Source: Leptospira montravelensis | GTDB lineage: Bacteria; Spirochaetota; Leptospiria; Leptospirales; Leptospiraceae | Direction of reading: 5' to 3' | DNA: 64,000 nucleotides | NCBI RefSeq assembly: GCF_004770045.1 | Contig: NZ_RQFO01000016.1 | Coordinates: 149,501 to 213,500 of the forward strand | Shown here: positions 37,290-45,975 of the stretch, piece by piece | Layout: each line of letters starts with the position of its first letter | Numbering within the stretch: position 1 is the stretch's first letter | Made by a program: the position numbers and the translations under genes | The notes under the pieces: generated by a model | The model's input: only the letters and a program-made list of their open reading frames with translations | Told to the model about the DNA's origin: nothing | The model's database searches: none

Positions 37290-38359
37290 ACACTCTTTAG
37301 ACGATTAGAAATCTCCGAAGGAGGAAAACATCCGAATTCGGTGATAAAGTTTTTGATTAAGTGCGCTTTGGTAATGTCGAAGGAAGGATTGAGAGCTCTT
37401 GCCCCTATAGGTGAGGTTTTTCCCTCAGGAAATAAATACTTTCCAAAGGCATCTTTCAAAAAATCAAATTGTGTCACTTCTGATTCTTTTCTCATTTCAA
37501 TAGGAATTTCTTCGCCTGATTTCAAATTTAGATCAAAACTATCTTTTGTTGCACAAACATAAAATGGAACCCCATGTTCTTTGGCAACAATCCCTAAATT
37601 GTAAGTTCCAATTTTGTTGGCAGTGTCTCCATTGGCCGCTACCCGGTCACATCCAACGAGTACCGCATCAATTTTTTTATGATTCATCAACCAACCAGAC
37701 ATTCCATCTGTGATGATATAACATTCAATTCCCTCTTCCATCATTTCAAATGCAGTAAGCCTAGAACCTTGTAAAAAAGGTCTAGTTTCATCCGCATACA
37801 CCACCACCTTCTTTCCAACATCACGTAAACTTCGAATGACCCCAAGAGCAGTGCCATGTCCTGCAGTAGCGAGTGCTCCCGTATTACAATGAGTGATGAT
37901 ATGAAACTCAGATTGGTTTTCTGGAAATAAGGAAACTCCATTTTCCCCCAAAGCCTTGTTTGCTGCCAAATCGTCTTTCATCATTTCCAATCCATACGAT
38001 TCCCAAATTTTGGCTACGGTTTCCCAATCCTTAATTCCTTGGATTCGATGTTTTGCTTCTCGAATGGCATAACTCAAATTAACGGCTGTGGGACGAGATT
38101 CAAGGACAGAGGCAAGTAACGAGTTTGTTTCATTTTCAGCAACACCACCTGACCTAGATTTGGCGCCTAAAGTAAGAGCAAAAACCCCGGTAATGGCAAT
38201 GGCAGGTGCTCCCCTTACAGCCATTTCTCGAATGGCAACAATGGTTTCTTCGGCGGTGGATAACTTTAAAAATTCCTTTTTCCCTGGCAAAATACGTTGG
38301 TCGAGAAGTTCTAAATAAGTCGATTTCCACTGAATGGGCAAAAATTCCGGGTGAGTCAT
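37286..38359 (-). CDS. mtnA: S-methyl-5-thioribose-1-phosphate isomerase
   Basis: MtnA converts methylthioribose-1-phosphate to methylthioribulose-1-phosphate in the methionine salvage pathway. The 357-residue protein has the family's RGAPAIAITG near the N-terminus, the catalytic ITHCNTGALATAGHGTALG and, later, VGCDRVAANGDTANKIGTY. I start it at the ATG at 38359 (MTHPEF). A longer in-frame extension to 38491 is Phe-rich and crosses the promoter region of the divergent phasin-like gene. It overlaps msrA by four bases. Other salvage genes are not in the window. Confidence 0.93.
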   Translation of the reverse strand: MTHPEFLPIQWKSTYLELLDQRILPGKKEFLKLSTAEETIVAIREMAVRGAPAIAITGVFALTLGAKSRSGGVAENETNSLLASVLESRPTAVNLSYAIREAKHRIQGIKDWETVAKIWESYGLEMMKDDLAANKALGENGVSLFPENQSEFHIITHCNTGALATAGHGTALGVIRSLRDVGKKVVVYADETRPFLQGSRLTAFEMMEEGIECYIITDGMSGWLMNHKKIDAVLVGCDRVAANGDTANKIGTYNLGIVAKEHGVPFYVCATKDSFDLNLKSGEEIPIEMRKESEVTQFDFLKDAFGKYLFPEGKTSPIGARALNPSFDITKAHLIKNFITEFGCFPPSEISNRLKSV

Positions 38360-38473
38360 CGATCCACTTTTTTGGTGCGATACGGAAAAAAAATACAAAA
38401 ACGGGTTGACGGATCCCTGTGCGCCGCACAAAAAGGAATAGTGCATTGCACAAAACATAACCGAAAAGGAAAA

Positions 38474-38746
38474 ATGAAAATGGAACAACAAGTAAAAGAC
38501 GGATTAAACTTCATCCTAGGCGCAGTGAACACTGCAAAAGTAGAAGCAGAAAAAGCTTTTTCTGAAATCAGCTCAGGATTCCAAAACTTAGCAGCAAAAG
38601 GTGCGCAAGACCAAAGCGAAGTTTCTGTTAATCTTAGAAAATACCTTCAAGAAGGAATTTCTCAAGTAGAAACTATCATTGGAAAAGCAAACACTGTTGT
38701 CGCTGAAACAAAAGCAAAAGTAGCAACTGTTACATCAAAAGCGTAA
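38474..38746 (+). CDS. Phasin-like small helical protein
   Basis: The 90-residue protein is almost entirely amphipathic helix rich in Ala, Lys, Glu and Val, for example LNFILGAVNTAKVEAEKAF and ISQVETIIGKANTVVAETK. This is the composition of phasins, which coat polyhydroxyalkanoate granules, and of related small coiled-coil proteins. The ATG at 38474 has AAGGA just upstream. A strong hairpin terminator follows. It is monocistronic and divergent from mtnA. Function is an inference from composition. Confidence 0.7.
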   Translation: MKMEQQVKDGLNFILGAVNTAKVEAEKAFSEISSGFQNLAAKGAQDQSEVSVNLRKYLQEGISQVETIIGKANTVVAETKAKVATVTSKA

Positions 38747-38769
38747 ACAAAATTTGATTTCAATCAAAA

Positions 38770-38803
38770 CCCGGATAAGAACCTCTATCCGGGATTTTTT
38801 TTA
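38770..38803 (+). terminator. Rho-independent terminator after the phasin-like gene
   Basis: CCCGGATA (38770-38777) pairs with TATCCGGG (38786-38793) around an eight-base loop, and a run of eight T follows. It lies 23 bases after the phasin-like stop. It overlaps the 3' end of the convergent Cys-rich gene. Confidence 0.85.
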
Positions 38804-39495
38804 TTAAAACCTTCTCTCCACTCTTTCCAAAAATTACCCAATTCTTTGGTAAAATATTTTTCCAAAACTTCCAGATCAGAAAAACTCTCATAATTGATTT
38901 CAAAAGATGTAAAATTTTTTTCCGCCGAAGTTAGTAACCTCGTTCGAAACAATTCCATAAGCTCTAAACGAAACTCATGAAACATAGAATCAATATTTTG
39001 GTGAATTAATTGGAAATACCTTTCGATTGCATTAGAAAAAATATGATCCGCAGATAAAAAAGAATATTCAACCGAGTCTTTTGCCACTTCTACAAAGAAA
39101 GTTTCCCAAAGTTCGGCCAATGCACTATCTTTGTTTTTACAATCATAGGCTTGGCATATGGAGGCACCGTAAAAAGAAAAGTTTTGGCTTTTGGGGTCCC
39201 CCGTAAAAATGGGATGAATCATACAACCAATTCGTTGTTTGGCGCTATCTACGTATCCCAAAAAAGGACAATTGTAAGTCATCTCATCTTTTTTAGGAAT
39301 GGAGGTTTCTTTCGTTTCTCTATCTTTGCGATAAATGGGAAAGGTATGACGAATTTCAAAATCAACAGTGGCCTGAAATTCAGAAGTTCTTTCTAACAAA
39401 AGTGTTTTAAATTCTTTTGGTTGGAGTTTTAAATTAAATAAACCGCAGCAGGCACCACAAGATACATTACCAAATTCAGGATGGCATAAACTCAA
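38785..39495 (-). CDS. Cys-rich protein, YkgJ-like metal-cluster type, last gene of the CHAT operon
   Basis: The 236-residue protein has an N-terminal Cys cluster (CHPEFGNVSCGACCG, Cys at 4, 12, 15 and 16) and further Cys in NCPFLG, IGCMIHP, SICQAYDC. The pattern resembles the YkgJ/Fe-S or zinc-binding cysteine-rich domain family. The remaining half is helical with no membrane segment. Its start overlaps the stop of the CHAT gene by four bases, so translation is coupled. It could be a CHAT substrate or partner, which is inference only. Confidence 0.65.
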   Translation of the reverse strand: MSLCHPEFGNVSCGACCGLFNLKLQPKEFKTLLLERTSEFQATVDFEIRHTFPIYRKDRETKETSIPKKDEMTYNCPFLGYVDSAKQRIGCMIHPIFTGDPKSQNFSFYGASICQAYDCKNKDSALAELWETFFVEVAKDSVEYSFLSADHIFSNAIERYFQLIHQNIDSMFHEFRLELMELFRTRLLTSAEKNFTSFEINYESFSDLEVLEKYFTKELGNFWKEWREGFNKKNPG

Positions 39496-41309
39496 TTCTG
39501 CTTAGCTCCTAAAACAAAGGGAGTGAGTCCATTAAATACAAGTTCCAAATCTCCTGTTTCCTTTTTTTCTTTAAAGTAAGTGGGAAAAGGAATCACAATT
39601 TTACGACTTTCATGCAACAGAACAAGGTTTCCTTTGTGTTTAGAAAGTTGTTCCTGTAATTTGTCTTTGGATCCAGGAGAAGATGGATACAAGTAAGCGG
39701 GTTTTATCCCTTTAAAATAAAAATGGGGATTATGATTTTCTGAAACGAGAAGAATACTGATTTTTTCTAATTCGGAAAACTCAAGTAACATGTTTTCTAA
39801 AAAGAACTGGAGAATGATTTGGTAAGATTCAATTTCTTCTTCCTGGATTTCATCTCTTTCCCAAGATTCCATCCACCCTACGATTTTAAATATAGTTTCT
39901 TTTTGTTCGTGTAAAACGGGTAAAGCTTGTTCTAAAATACTTGAAATTTTAAGTTTTTGAAAATCCCATACACAACCATAAACAAGTTCCCACCATTTTC
40001 GTAGTGTAACCGCATCATCAGGGTTATTCGGAATAGATTTGTTCATTGCATGGGCTGCATGATCACTAAATACCATCATCCCAAGCACTTGACTGATTGC
40101 TTCAAACAACTTAGCCAAACCGAGGATATTGTTTTTACCAGTTGTTTTCGATTTTCCTGAGTTCACTAACTTGGAATACGCCACGGCGATTGGTGTGGGG
40201 AAAAATTCCAAAACTGATGTTGGATTCAAAATTTTTGCTGAATGGAAGTTTCTTCTTTCTTTAACAAATAAAGAAAAATCTGGATTACCATACAATGCAT
40301 AGTTTGCCCAAGTTAAATCATTAGCATGGTAGTTCCGTCTTGCAAATTCTTTGGACAAAAACAAAGACTCACCTACCGATTTGTCAGAAAACAAAAAAGT
40401 ATAAAACCTTACGGTAAAATCGATAGTTCTTTCGTTGTCTAAAATTTCCCAATTGGTACCGACAAAAGTTTTGATACCGGCAGTCAAAAATGCGCCTGCA
40501 TATTGGTTCATCACATTCGTATTTAATTTTTTGCCAGCTGACTTTGCAGACATACAAGAATTAGAAAATACTAAATCAGTGTCGATGCCCGTTGATTTAA
40601 TTTCACGTGCTTTTAATACTTTACCGTCAGATAATAACCAACCGTTTTCTAATGAATCATCTGAAAAATGAAGGTGACCTGAATAATGAATGATATGTTT
40701 ATCTTTTATTAGAGAAAGTAACTTTAGTTTGGTGACTTGTTTGCCACCAATGAACTCTAACTCTAAAAGATGTGTAGGAACTTTTTGGCTTAAAACAGAA
40801 AATAAAACCTCACCTTCTTTTTGTGCATGAGGTAGGTCTTCTGTAGGATCGGCAATGATAAGCATTTTGATCTTTCGATTTTCATGATGGGTAGGACGGT
40901 GTAACCCGCCTCGAATTGTTTTTCCTATTCGAAATTTGTCTGAAAGGAAACTGGTACCGTCATGTAATAATTCCCAAGGAACCAAGGCAAGAGTTGGATC
41001 AATATTAAAATGAATGCTATGTTTGGTTGTGTTTTTTAATTTTTCAATAATCGATTGTGGAAAAAACTGTTGGTAGAAAGTTTCACCAAGGATTTTTAAA
41101 TCTTGTAAGATATCTGCATTGAGGATTTGGTTTGGTTTAGAAAGAACCGATTGGGAAACGTGGACAAGTCTCTCCACTTCTCCTAAATATTCTAATATTA
41201 AATCATCGTCTAACGTAGACTGAATATGGGATTCTTCGACAGGAAGATGATCTTCCAAAACATTGAAGATATTTACGTTACCAACTCTATCGATGATTAG
41301 GGAGAGCAT
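39492..41309 (-). CDS. CHAT-domain (caspase-like) protease
   Basis: The 605-residue protein contains a CHAT domain, a caspase-family Cys protease fold. The core runs from about residue 95 to 350: LALVPWELLHDG, the catalytic His in IIHYSGHLHFS (His212), the catalytic Cys in VFSNSCMSA (Cys252), then GAFLTAGIKTFVGTNWEI and NYALYGNPDF, which ends the domain. The last 250 residues are unrecognised and helical, possibly a substrate-binding region. It is part of the operon sigma factor - unknown - CHAT - Cys-rich protein. CHAT enzymes are often activated by partner proteins; the substrate here is unknown. Confidence 0.85.
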   Translation of the reverse strand: MLSLIIDRVGNVNIFNVLEDHLPVEESHIQSTLDDDLILEYLGEVERLVHVSQSVLSKPNQILNADILQDLKILGETFYQQFFPQSIIEKLKNTTKHSIHFNIDPTLALVPWELLHDGTSFLSDKFRIGKTIRGGLHRPTHHENRKIKMLIIADPTEDLPHAQKEGEVLFSVLSQKVPTHLLELEFIGGKQVTKLKLLSLIKDKHIIHYSGHLHFSDDSLENGWLLSDGKVLKAREIKSTGIDTDLVFSNSCMSAKSAGKKLNTNVMNQYAGAFLTAGIKTFVGTNWEILDNERTIDFTVRFYTFLFSDKSVGESLFLSKEFARRNYHANDLTWANYALYGNPDFSLFVKERRNFHSAKILNPTSVLEFFPTPIAVAYSKLVNSGKSKTTGKNNILGLAKLFEAISQVLGMMVFSDHAAHAMNKSIPNNPDDAVTLRKWWELVYGCVWDFQKLKISSILEQALPVLHEQKETIFKIVGWMESWERDEIQEEEIESYQIILQFFLENMLLEFSELEKISILLVSENHNPHFYFKGIKPAYLYPSSPGSKDKLQEQLSKHKGNLVLLHESRKIVIPFPTYFKEKKETGDLELVFNGLTPFVLGAKQN

Positions 41310-41321
41310 GCTCCCATGAAC

Positions 41322-42032
41322 CTATCCAACTAGGATAGACAAGTCAAACGATTTTGATTGGCCAGGACCAACAAACTCTATGGTGTAACTACCTGGGACT
41401 AAACCGGAAAAGCTAGCACTCCCTTCTAGGCTGATTTTACTAGAAAGAATAAACCTTCCTTCTCTACGTAAGTTCACTTGTTGGAAGGCCGGAGTCCCTT
41501 CTGCTTTCACGGAAAGGTAAACTTCCGTTTGGTTTTCTTTTACAATTTGGTAATAGAACTTTTGGTTTTCGTTAGTGGTCTCTTCGAAGATCACTGCATT
41601 TGCATCGCCCGAACGAACTTCTGCCGAAGCCGAACGCATGGAGGGTGCAAACTCTAAACTTTCTCGAATTTGTAAAGATTCTACAAGACTATCAATCACT
41701 CGAATCCCCGACTGGGTCAGTCGAACAATCAAACTGTCTTTTTTCTCAGGTAAAATTAAATTTTGGCGAGTGTATTCTTTTAAAAATTCAGGCAACGGAA
41801 GTGGCGCTTTCGCCATCACTATTTCTGCCTTTGCAAGGTCCAAGGACTCAGAGAATGGGTGGTCCGACACTACTTCCTTACGTAAACTAGCAAAGAAGGC
41901 TTCCTCACAAGACAAAAAGGCTTCTTGTAAATTGGGATGATTTTGCAACTCACCCTCACTCGGAATTTCACCTCGGATAAAAATTTCTCTGGCAAGCTCC
42001 ATCGTCTCTACGTTAAAACCCTGATTTTCCAT
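41322..42032 (-). CDS. Unknown acidic protein between sigma factor and CHAT genes
   Basis: The 236-residue protein is cytosolic-looking, with no signal or membrane segment. The first half is helical and acidic (VETMELAREIFIRGE). The last 60 residues are beta-rich with a Gly-turn pattern GLVPGSYTIEF, like a small carboxypeptidase-regulatory or Ig-like domain. I do not recognise a family. An anti-sigma or adaptor role is possible from its place between a sigma gene and a CHAT protease gene. GGAG six bases before the ATG at 42032 fixes the start. Confidence 0.7.
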   Translation of the reverse strand: MENQGFNVETMELAREIFIRGEIPSEGELQNHPNLQEAFLSCEEAFFASLRKEVVSDHPFSESLDLAKAEIVMAKAPLPLPEFLKEYTRQNLILPEKKDSLIVRLTQSGIRVIDSLVESLQIRESLEFAPSMRSASAEVRSGDANAVIFEETTNENQKFYYQIVKENQTEVYLSVKAEGTPAFQQVNLRREGRFILSSKISLEGSASFSGLVPGSYTIEFVGPGQSKSFDLSILVG

Positions 42033-42038
42033 GTCAAA

Positions 42039-42042
42039 CTCC
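42039..42042 (-). promoter_or_regulatory. Shine-Dalgarno site fixing the start of the gene between sigma and CHAT
   Basis: On the minus strand GGAG ends six bases before the ATG at 42032. It overlaps an upstream GTG that would otherwise be a possible start. Confidence 0.55.
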
Positions 42043-42068
42043 ACTCTATTAAAGTATGACGAAGGAAA

Positions 42069-42986
42069 TTAGCCCTCTCCCGCCAAAGAATGCATTTTTT
42101 TTTGCATTTTTTCGAGTACTCTGAGCAAGGTCACACTGACTCCACCTTCGGAAATCCCTAAGATTTTGGCAATCTCTCTATAAGGGGTCCGGACAAGAAA
42201 GTGTCCTTTTTGCTTTTTCTCGATTAATTTTTTCCTTTGTTCATATTTTTTGGCCAAAGCATGGTCCAGTCGCTCTTTGTAATATTGGGCTTCCACGGAA
42301 TCTCCCTGGGCCTTCGATTTTTTTTGATCCTTCAAATCCAGAATATTCAAATACAGAGATGTAATTTTATCTTCCATTTTGAGGTTTTCTTCTTCGCGGC
42401 TGGAAAGCTCCTCTCTGAGCCTCAGAACATCAATTCGGATCTCCTCTTCCGTGCGGTTTGTTTTTTCGGCAATATAGTGAACCTCGTCTGGTTCCAAATG
42501 CAAATAATAAATAAAGGAAAGTTTAAAGGCGACGCGATTTTCTATTTTGATAGTGGATAGTACCGAATGGAACTGATCCGACACATCAATGGCCAAAGCC
42601 AATGCCTCAGACCTTTTGTCGGGTTCGTCCTCGATAGTACTGTATTCTTTCCCTTCTTTATTGACTTTGGAAATAGTTTGGGTTTTGACTTCCCTTTTGG
42701 TACGTTGCCAATCGATGAGAAGGTTTCTCAATACCGAAAAAAACCAGGTTTTAAAACTAGATTTGCCAACGAAACTTTTGAAACGTTTCCCCGTTTTTAA
42801 CCTTTCAAATGCGTAAATATAATAATCGGAAGCATCATCTTCACTTAAATGAAAGACCCGAATCGGGAAATTATAAATGTCTTGGGAATATATATCAAAA
42901 AAAGTCCGGAGTGCCTTTTCATCGCCAGCACCACAAGCTTTTACGATCTCTAAAATTTCTTCATTGGTATAAGAAGTCTGTTTCAT
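42069..42986 (-). CDS. Atypical sigma-70-family factor (ECF-like with long linker)
   Basis: The 305-residue protein has a sigma region 2 near residues 20-100 ([32 protein letters not shown]) and a region 4 helix-turn-helix at 269-300 ([26 protein letters not shown]). Between them lies a charged, helical linker of about 165 residues, whereas ECF factors usually have 40-60. No region 3 or region 1 is visible. It is first in a four-gene operon with the CHAT protease. A link between proteolysis and transcription is plausible but inferred. Confidence 0.8.
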   Translation of the reverse strand: MKQTSYTNEEILEIVKACGAGDEKALRTFFDIYSQDIYNFPIRVFHLSEDDASDYYIYAFERLKTGKRFKSFVGKSSFKTWFFSVLRNLLIDWQRTKREVKTQTISKVNKEGKEYSTIEDEPDKRSEALALAIDVSDQFHSVLSTIKIENRVAFKLSFIYYLHLEPDEVHYIAEKTNRTEEEIRIDVLRLREELSSREEENLKMEDKITSLYLNILDLKDQKKSKAQGDSVEAQYYKERLDHALAKKYEQRKKLIEKKQKGHFLVRTPYREIAKILGISEGGVSVTLLRVLEKMQKKMHSLAGEG

Positions 42987-43031
42987 TATCTACTTTCCTA
43001 AAAAGGAACCTACCTGGAGACTTCTCTAAAC

Positions 43032-43946
43032 ATGAGAAGTATTGTTGTAGTATTGAGTCTCTTGGCAAGTTTTATTTTAGCAGAGGAACCGGTCTCCGAT
43101 ACAAAACCGGCGTTTGTTTGGCCCATCCAGGGTTTGGAACTACCAGGACTTATCACAAGTACCTTTGGTGAATCCAGAAAAGACCATTTTCACAACGGAT
43201 TAGACATATCCTCCGTATTGCAACCAGTCAAAAGTATGAGCCAAGGATTTATACTATACTCCCGTTATGCGGAAGACGATCCTTTTGAAGACGAACGTGG
43301 GTCGGGTAATATTGTCTGGATTGCACATAAAAACGGTTATGTGAGCGGTTACTACCACTTAGGTGGCTCAAGAAACGAGAAAGTTAGGACAGGCAAACAA
43401 GTTTCTGCTGGTGATACGATTGGAATTTCCGGAAATACGGGCCATTCCACCGGGGGTCACCTTCACTTCGTATTGGGAAAGGATTATGGAAAAACACTAC
43501 TCGATCCACTGACCTACCTTCCCCCCGTAGAAGACAATATGCCTCCCCAAATAGCCAATCTCTTCATCCATGTTGGCGAAAATTATACCAATTTAAATGA
43601 TGGCGACAATATCAATGTTTCCAAAGCCTTCCCACTGACAGTCAGTATCATTGATGGGGGAATCAAAAATAGCCAAAGGAGAGGGATTAAGGAAGTAAAA
43701 TTCCTTTTTAACGGAGAGGCTTACAAACAGGCAAATTTCGAATCTCTACGTTTTGAAGATGGGAAATGGAAAACAAAAGAAGGCCATAGTTTTGATGATC
43801 TATTTTTTAAAGACCGGTATTTGGTAGGAGTTTTGAATTTAAAGGCAGGAGAAAATGTCATTAAAGTTCAAACAAAAGACTTTAGCGGTCAAAATGCCGA
43901 CAGAAGTTTCAGCATAAACATAACAAGGATTAGTGGAGGAAACTAA
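43032..43946 (+). CDS. Secreted M23-family (LytM) metallopeptidase
   Basis: The 304-residue protein has a Sec signal (VVVLSLLASFILA) and an M23 domain with zinc ligands in KDHFHNGLDI and GGHLHFVLG, plus GYYHLGG and GNTGHSTGG between them. M23 enzymes cut peptidoglycan cross-bridges. The C-terminal 110 residues form a beta-rich, Ig-like domain. The HxH and HxGxD pieces are intact, so activity is expected. It is divergent from the sigma gene, and it converges on the acyl-CoA ligase gene. Confidence 0.9.
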   Translation: MRSIVVVLSLLASFILAEEPVSDTKPAFVWPIQGLELPGLITSTFGESRKDHFHNGLDISSVLQPVKSMSQGFILYSRYAEDDPFEDERGSGNIVWIAHKNGYVSGYYHLGGSRNEKVRTGKQVSAGDTIGISGNTGHSTGGHLHFVLGKDYGKTLLDPLTYLPPVEDNMPPQIANLFIHVGENYTNLNDGDNINVSKAFPLTVSIIDGGIKNSQRRGIKEVKFLFNGEAYKQANFESLRFEDGKWKTKEGHSFDDLFFKDRYLVGVLNLKAGENVIKVQTKDFSGQNADRSFSINITRISGGN

Positions 43947-43956
43947 TCCCCCACTA

Positions 43957-44000
43957 ATAAAGAATCCAATCACTGCATTCACTTCTCTTCAGTGATTGGA
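43957..44000 (-). terminator. Hairpin terminator for the acyl-CoA ligase gene
   Basis: A perfect 11-base inverted repeat (43965-43975 with 43990-44000, 14-base loop) overlaps the ligase stop codon. On the minus strand it is followed by TTCTTTATT, a T-rich tract. It may also serve the convergent M23 gene, but the plus-strand side lacks a T run. Confidence 0.6.
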
Positions 44001-45887
44001 ATACAATTTAGTAATTTCGGATTTATATTTCTCTGTAATCACATGCCTTTTTAAAGATAATTTGGCGGTTAATTCATCACCCACTTCAAATGGTTTTGGC
44101 AATATCGCCACTCCAACCACTCTTTCAAAAGATTTAAATCCTGTTTGTGCATTCACTTTTGCTTTAATTTCTGATTCTATTTTTTGAATCACTTCTTTTT
44201 GTTTCCAAAATTCCCCAGATAATGGCTCTTCAAATCGAGAGGTATTTGGATAAACAAGTACACTCAAATATTTTTGGTCTTGCCCAACCACCATACATTG
44301 GTCAATCCATTCTGATTCTAAAATTTTTGATTCAATGGGAACCGGCTCTATGTTTTCACCACCTAACAAAACTATCGTTTCTTTGGATCGACCCACAATC
44401 CTTAAATTATGATTTGCAGTAAAAATCCCCAAGTCACCGGTGTTTAACCATCCATCCACCAACACTTTATTAGTGGCATCAGGGTTTTTGTAATAACCTG
44501 CCATTACCTGTTGTCCCTTCACATGAATTTCACCTTTTCTACCAAATACAAATTTCCCAACCTCTGTATCTAAAAAAACTTCTCCAGTATGTAGGTCCAC
44601 AAGCCTTAAATTTGTTTTTGGGAAAATACGACCAACAGAACCAGGGATAATTTCTTCAAAAGTTCGCATAGCAAGGACAGGTGCTGTTTCTGTCATTCCA
44701 TAACCTTCTAATACAGGAATTCCAATAGTGTTAAAAAATTCATCTACATGGTATGGAAGTGCTCCTCCACCAGAACAAGAACCGCGAAGTTCACCACCAG
44801 TTGCTTTTCTGATCTTAGACAATACTAAAAAATCAAAAAAGAAATGTGGTACACTTACTAAAAAGAATCGAAATAAGTGATAAACAAAACGAAGGATTTG
44901 TTTCCAAAATACAACTGGATGAATATCCAAAACATTTCCAGTAATCACTTGTCTCGAAATAAAAAATCTTTTTGCAAAGAACATTGCAATTTGAAACATT
45001 TTTTGTTTCGATCCAGTTGATTTGGCGAGTGTTCCTAAAATACCAGAATAGATGCTTTCCCAAAGTCTTGGTGCAGAAGCCATAAAGTGTGGTTTTACAA
45101 TTCGTAAATCTTCTTTTAACGTACGAACACTGCTATAATAAGTACAAGCTCCGTAGTATAAACTAATGATTTCAAAAATTCTTTCAAAGATATGCCAAAC
45201 TGGTAAAATTGATAATGTTCTATCTCCTTTTTGTAACCGAATTGGAAGATTTTTTAGTTGGAATAAAATATTTCCCTGTGTCAACATCACCCCTTTAGGT
45301 GTACCCGTAGTGCCCGAAGTATAAATCATCGTAAACAAATCCGATTCTTTGATCGTAGAATTTAAAAAAAAGGAATCAGATGGATCTGCTTTACGAAGTT
45401 CCTTACCTTTGGCAACTATCTCTTGTAAGGTTGATAATTTAATTTTCCTTGAACTTAATTCTTTATTCCCTTCTTTCGGAGGATAGAGAATTACAATTTC
45501 TTTTAAATATTCCAACTCTGATTCCAAACGAATCACTCGTTTGAATACCGTTTCATTCTCTACAAAAAGAATTTTTGATTCCGAATGATTCAAAATATAT
45601 AATATATCTTGGTCTGTGACATCAGAGGCTCTCGGAACATCAACGGCTCCAAGTAGTGTCACTGCAATACTTGTCTGTATCCACTCGTATGCATTGTCTG
45701 CAAAGATAGCTACCTTTTCTCTTTCTGACAACCCTGACCGTAGACCAAATGCTAAATCTTTTGCATCATTGAGTAAATCGTCGTAAGTTTTATACTGATA
45801 AACGCCGGCCCCGACTCGGGTGGCAAAAGCTTTTTTGTTTCCGAATTTGGCCGGAAGGTTCAAATAAAAATCAATCATGGTTCGCAT
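43989..45887 (-). CDS. Long-chain fatty acid CoA ligase (AMP-forming)
   Basis: The 632-residue enzyme activates fatty acids to acyl-CoA through an acyl-adenylate. The AMP-binding signature MIYTSGTTGTPKGVMLTQ lies at about 190-207, the substrate-binding GYGMTETAPV near 395 and the hinge GDLGIF...VGRSKETIVLLGGENIEP near 480. The C-terminal catalytic Lys region KLSLKRHVI is present. The length and the inserted hydrophobic stretch (FVYHLFRFFLVSVPHFFF) match FadD15-like, membrane-associated ligases. It is 87 bases downstream of the AraC-type gene. Confidence 0.93.
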   Translation of the reverse strand: MRTMIDFYLNLPAKFGNKKAFATRVGAGVYQYKTYDDLLNDAKDLAFGLRSGLSEREKVAIFADNAYEWIQTSIAVTLLGAVDVPRASDVTDQDILYILNHSESKILFVENETVFKRVIRLESELEYLKEIVILYPPKEGNKELSSRKIKLSTLQEIVAKGKELRKADPSDSFFLNSTIKESDLFTMIYTSGTTGTPKGVMLTQGNILFQLKNLPIRLQKGDRTLSILPVWHIFERIFEIISLYYGACTYYSSVRTLKEDLRIVKPHFMASAPRLWESIYSGILGTLAKSTGSKQKMFQIAMFFAKRFFISRQVITGNVLDIHPVVFWKQILRFVYHLFRFFLVSVPHFFFDFLVLSKIRKATGGELRGSCSGGGALPYHVDEFFNTIGIPVLEGYGMTETAPVLAMRTFEEIIPGSVGRIFPKTNLRLVDLHTGEVFLDTEVGKFVFGRKGEIHVKGQQVMAGYYKNPDATNKVLVDGWLNTGDLGIFTANHNLRIVGRSKETIVLLGGENIEPVPIESKILESEWIDQCMVVGQDQKYLSVLVYPNTSRFEEPLSGEFWKQKEVIQKIESEIKAKVNAQTGFKSFERVVGVAILPKPFEVGDELTAKLSLKRHVITEKYKSEITKLYSNH

Positions 45888-45975
45888 GGAATTTCCTCGT
45901 TACGAACCAATTCTAATTTAGATTTTTCCTAGTGTCGTCTTGGGGAATTCTTTGAGACTTCGAAATTATGTGGAT

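Noticed and set aside
38360..38491. A 44-codon N-terminal extension of MtnA
   Set aside because: It is Phe-rich, has no similarity to the family and crosses the promoter region of the phasin-like gene.
38785..42986. A type III-E CRISPR Craspase system around the CHAT gene
   Set aside because: No CRISPR repeats, no gRAMP-type Cas gene and no TPR fused to the CHAT domain are present in the window.
43930..43957. A seven-base inverted repeat around the M23 peptidase stop codon as a terminator
   Set aside because: It is short and no T-rich run follows on the plus strand.
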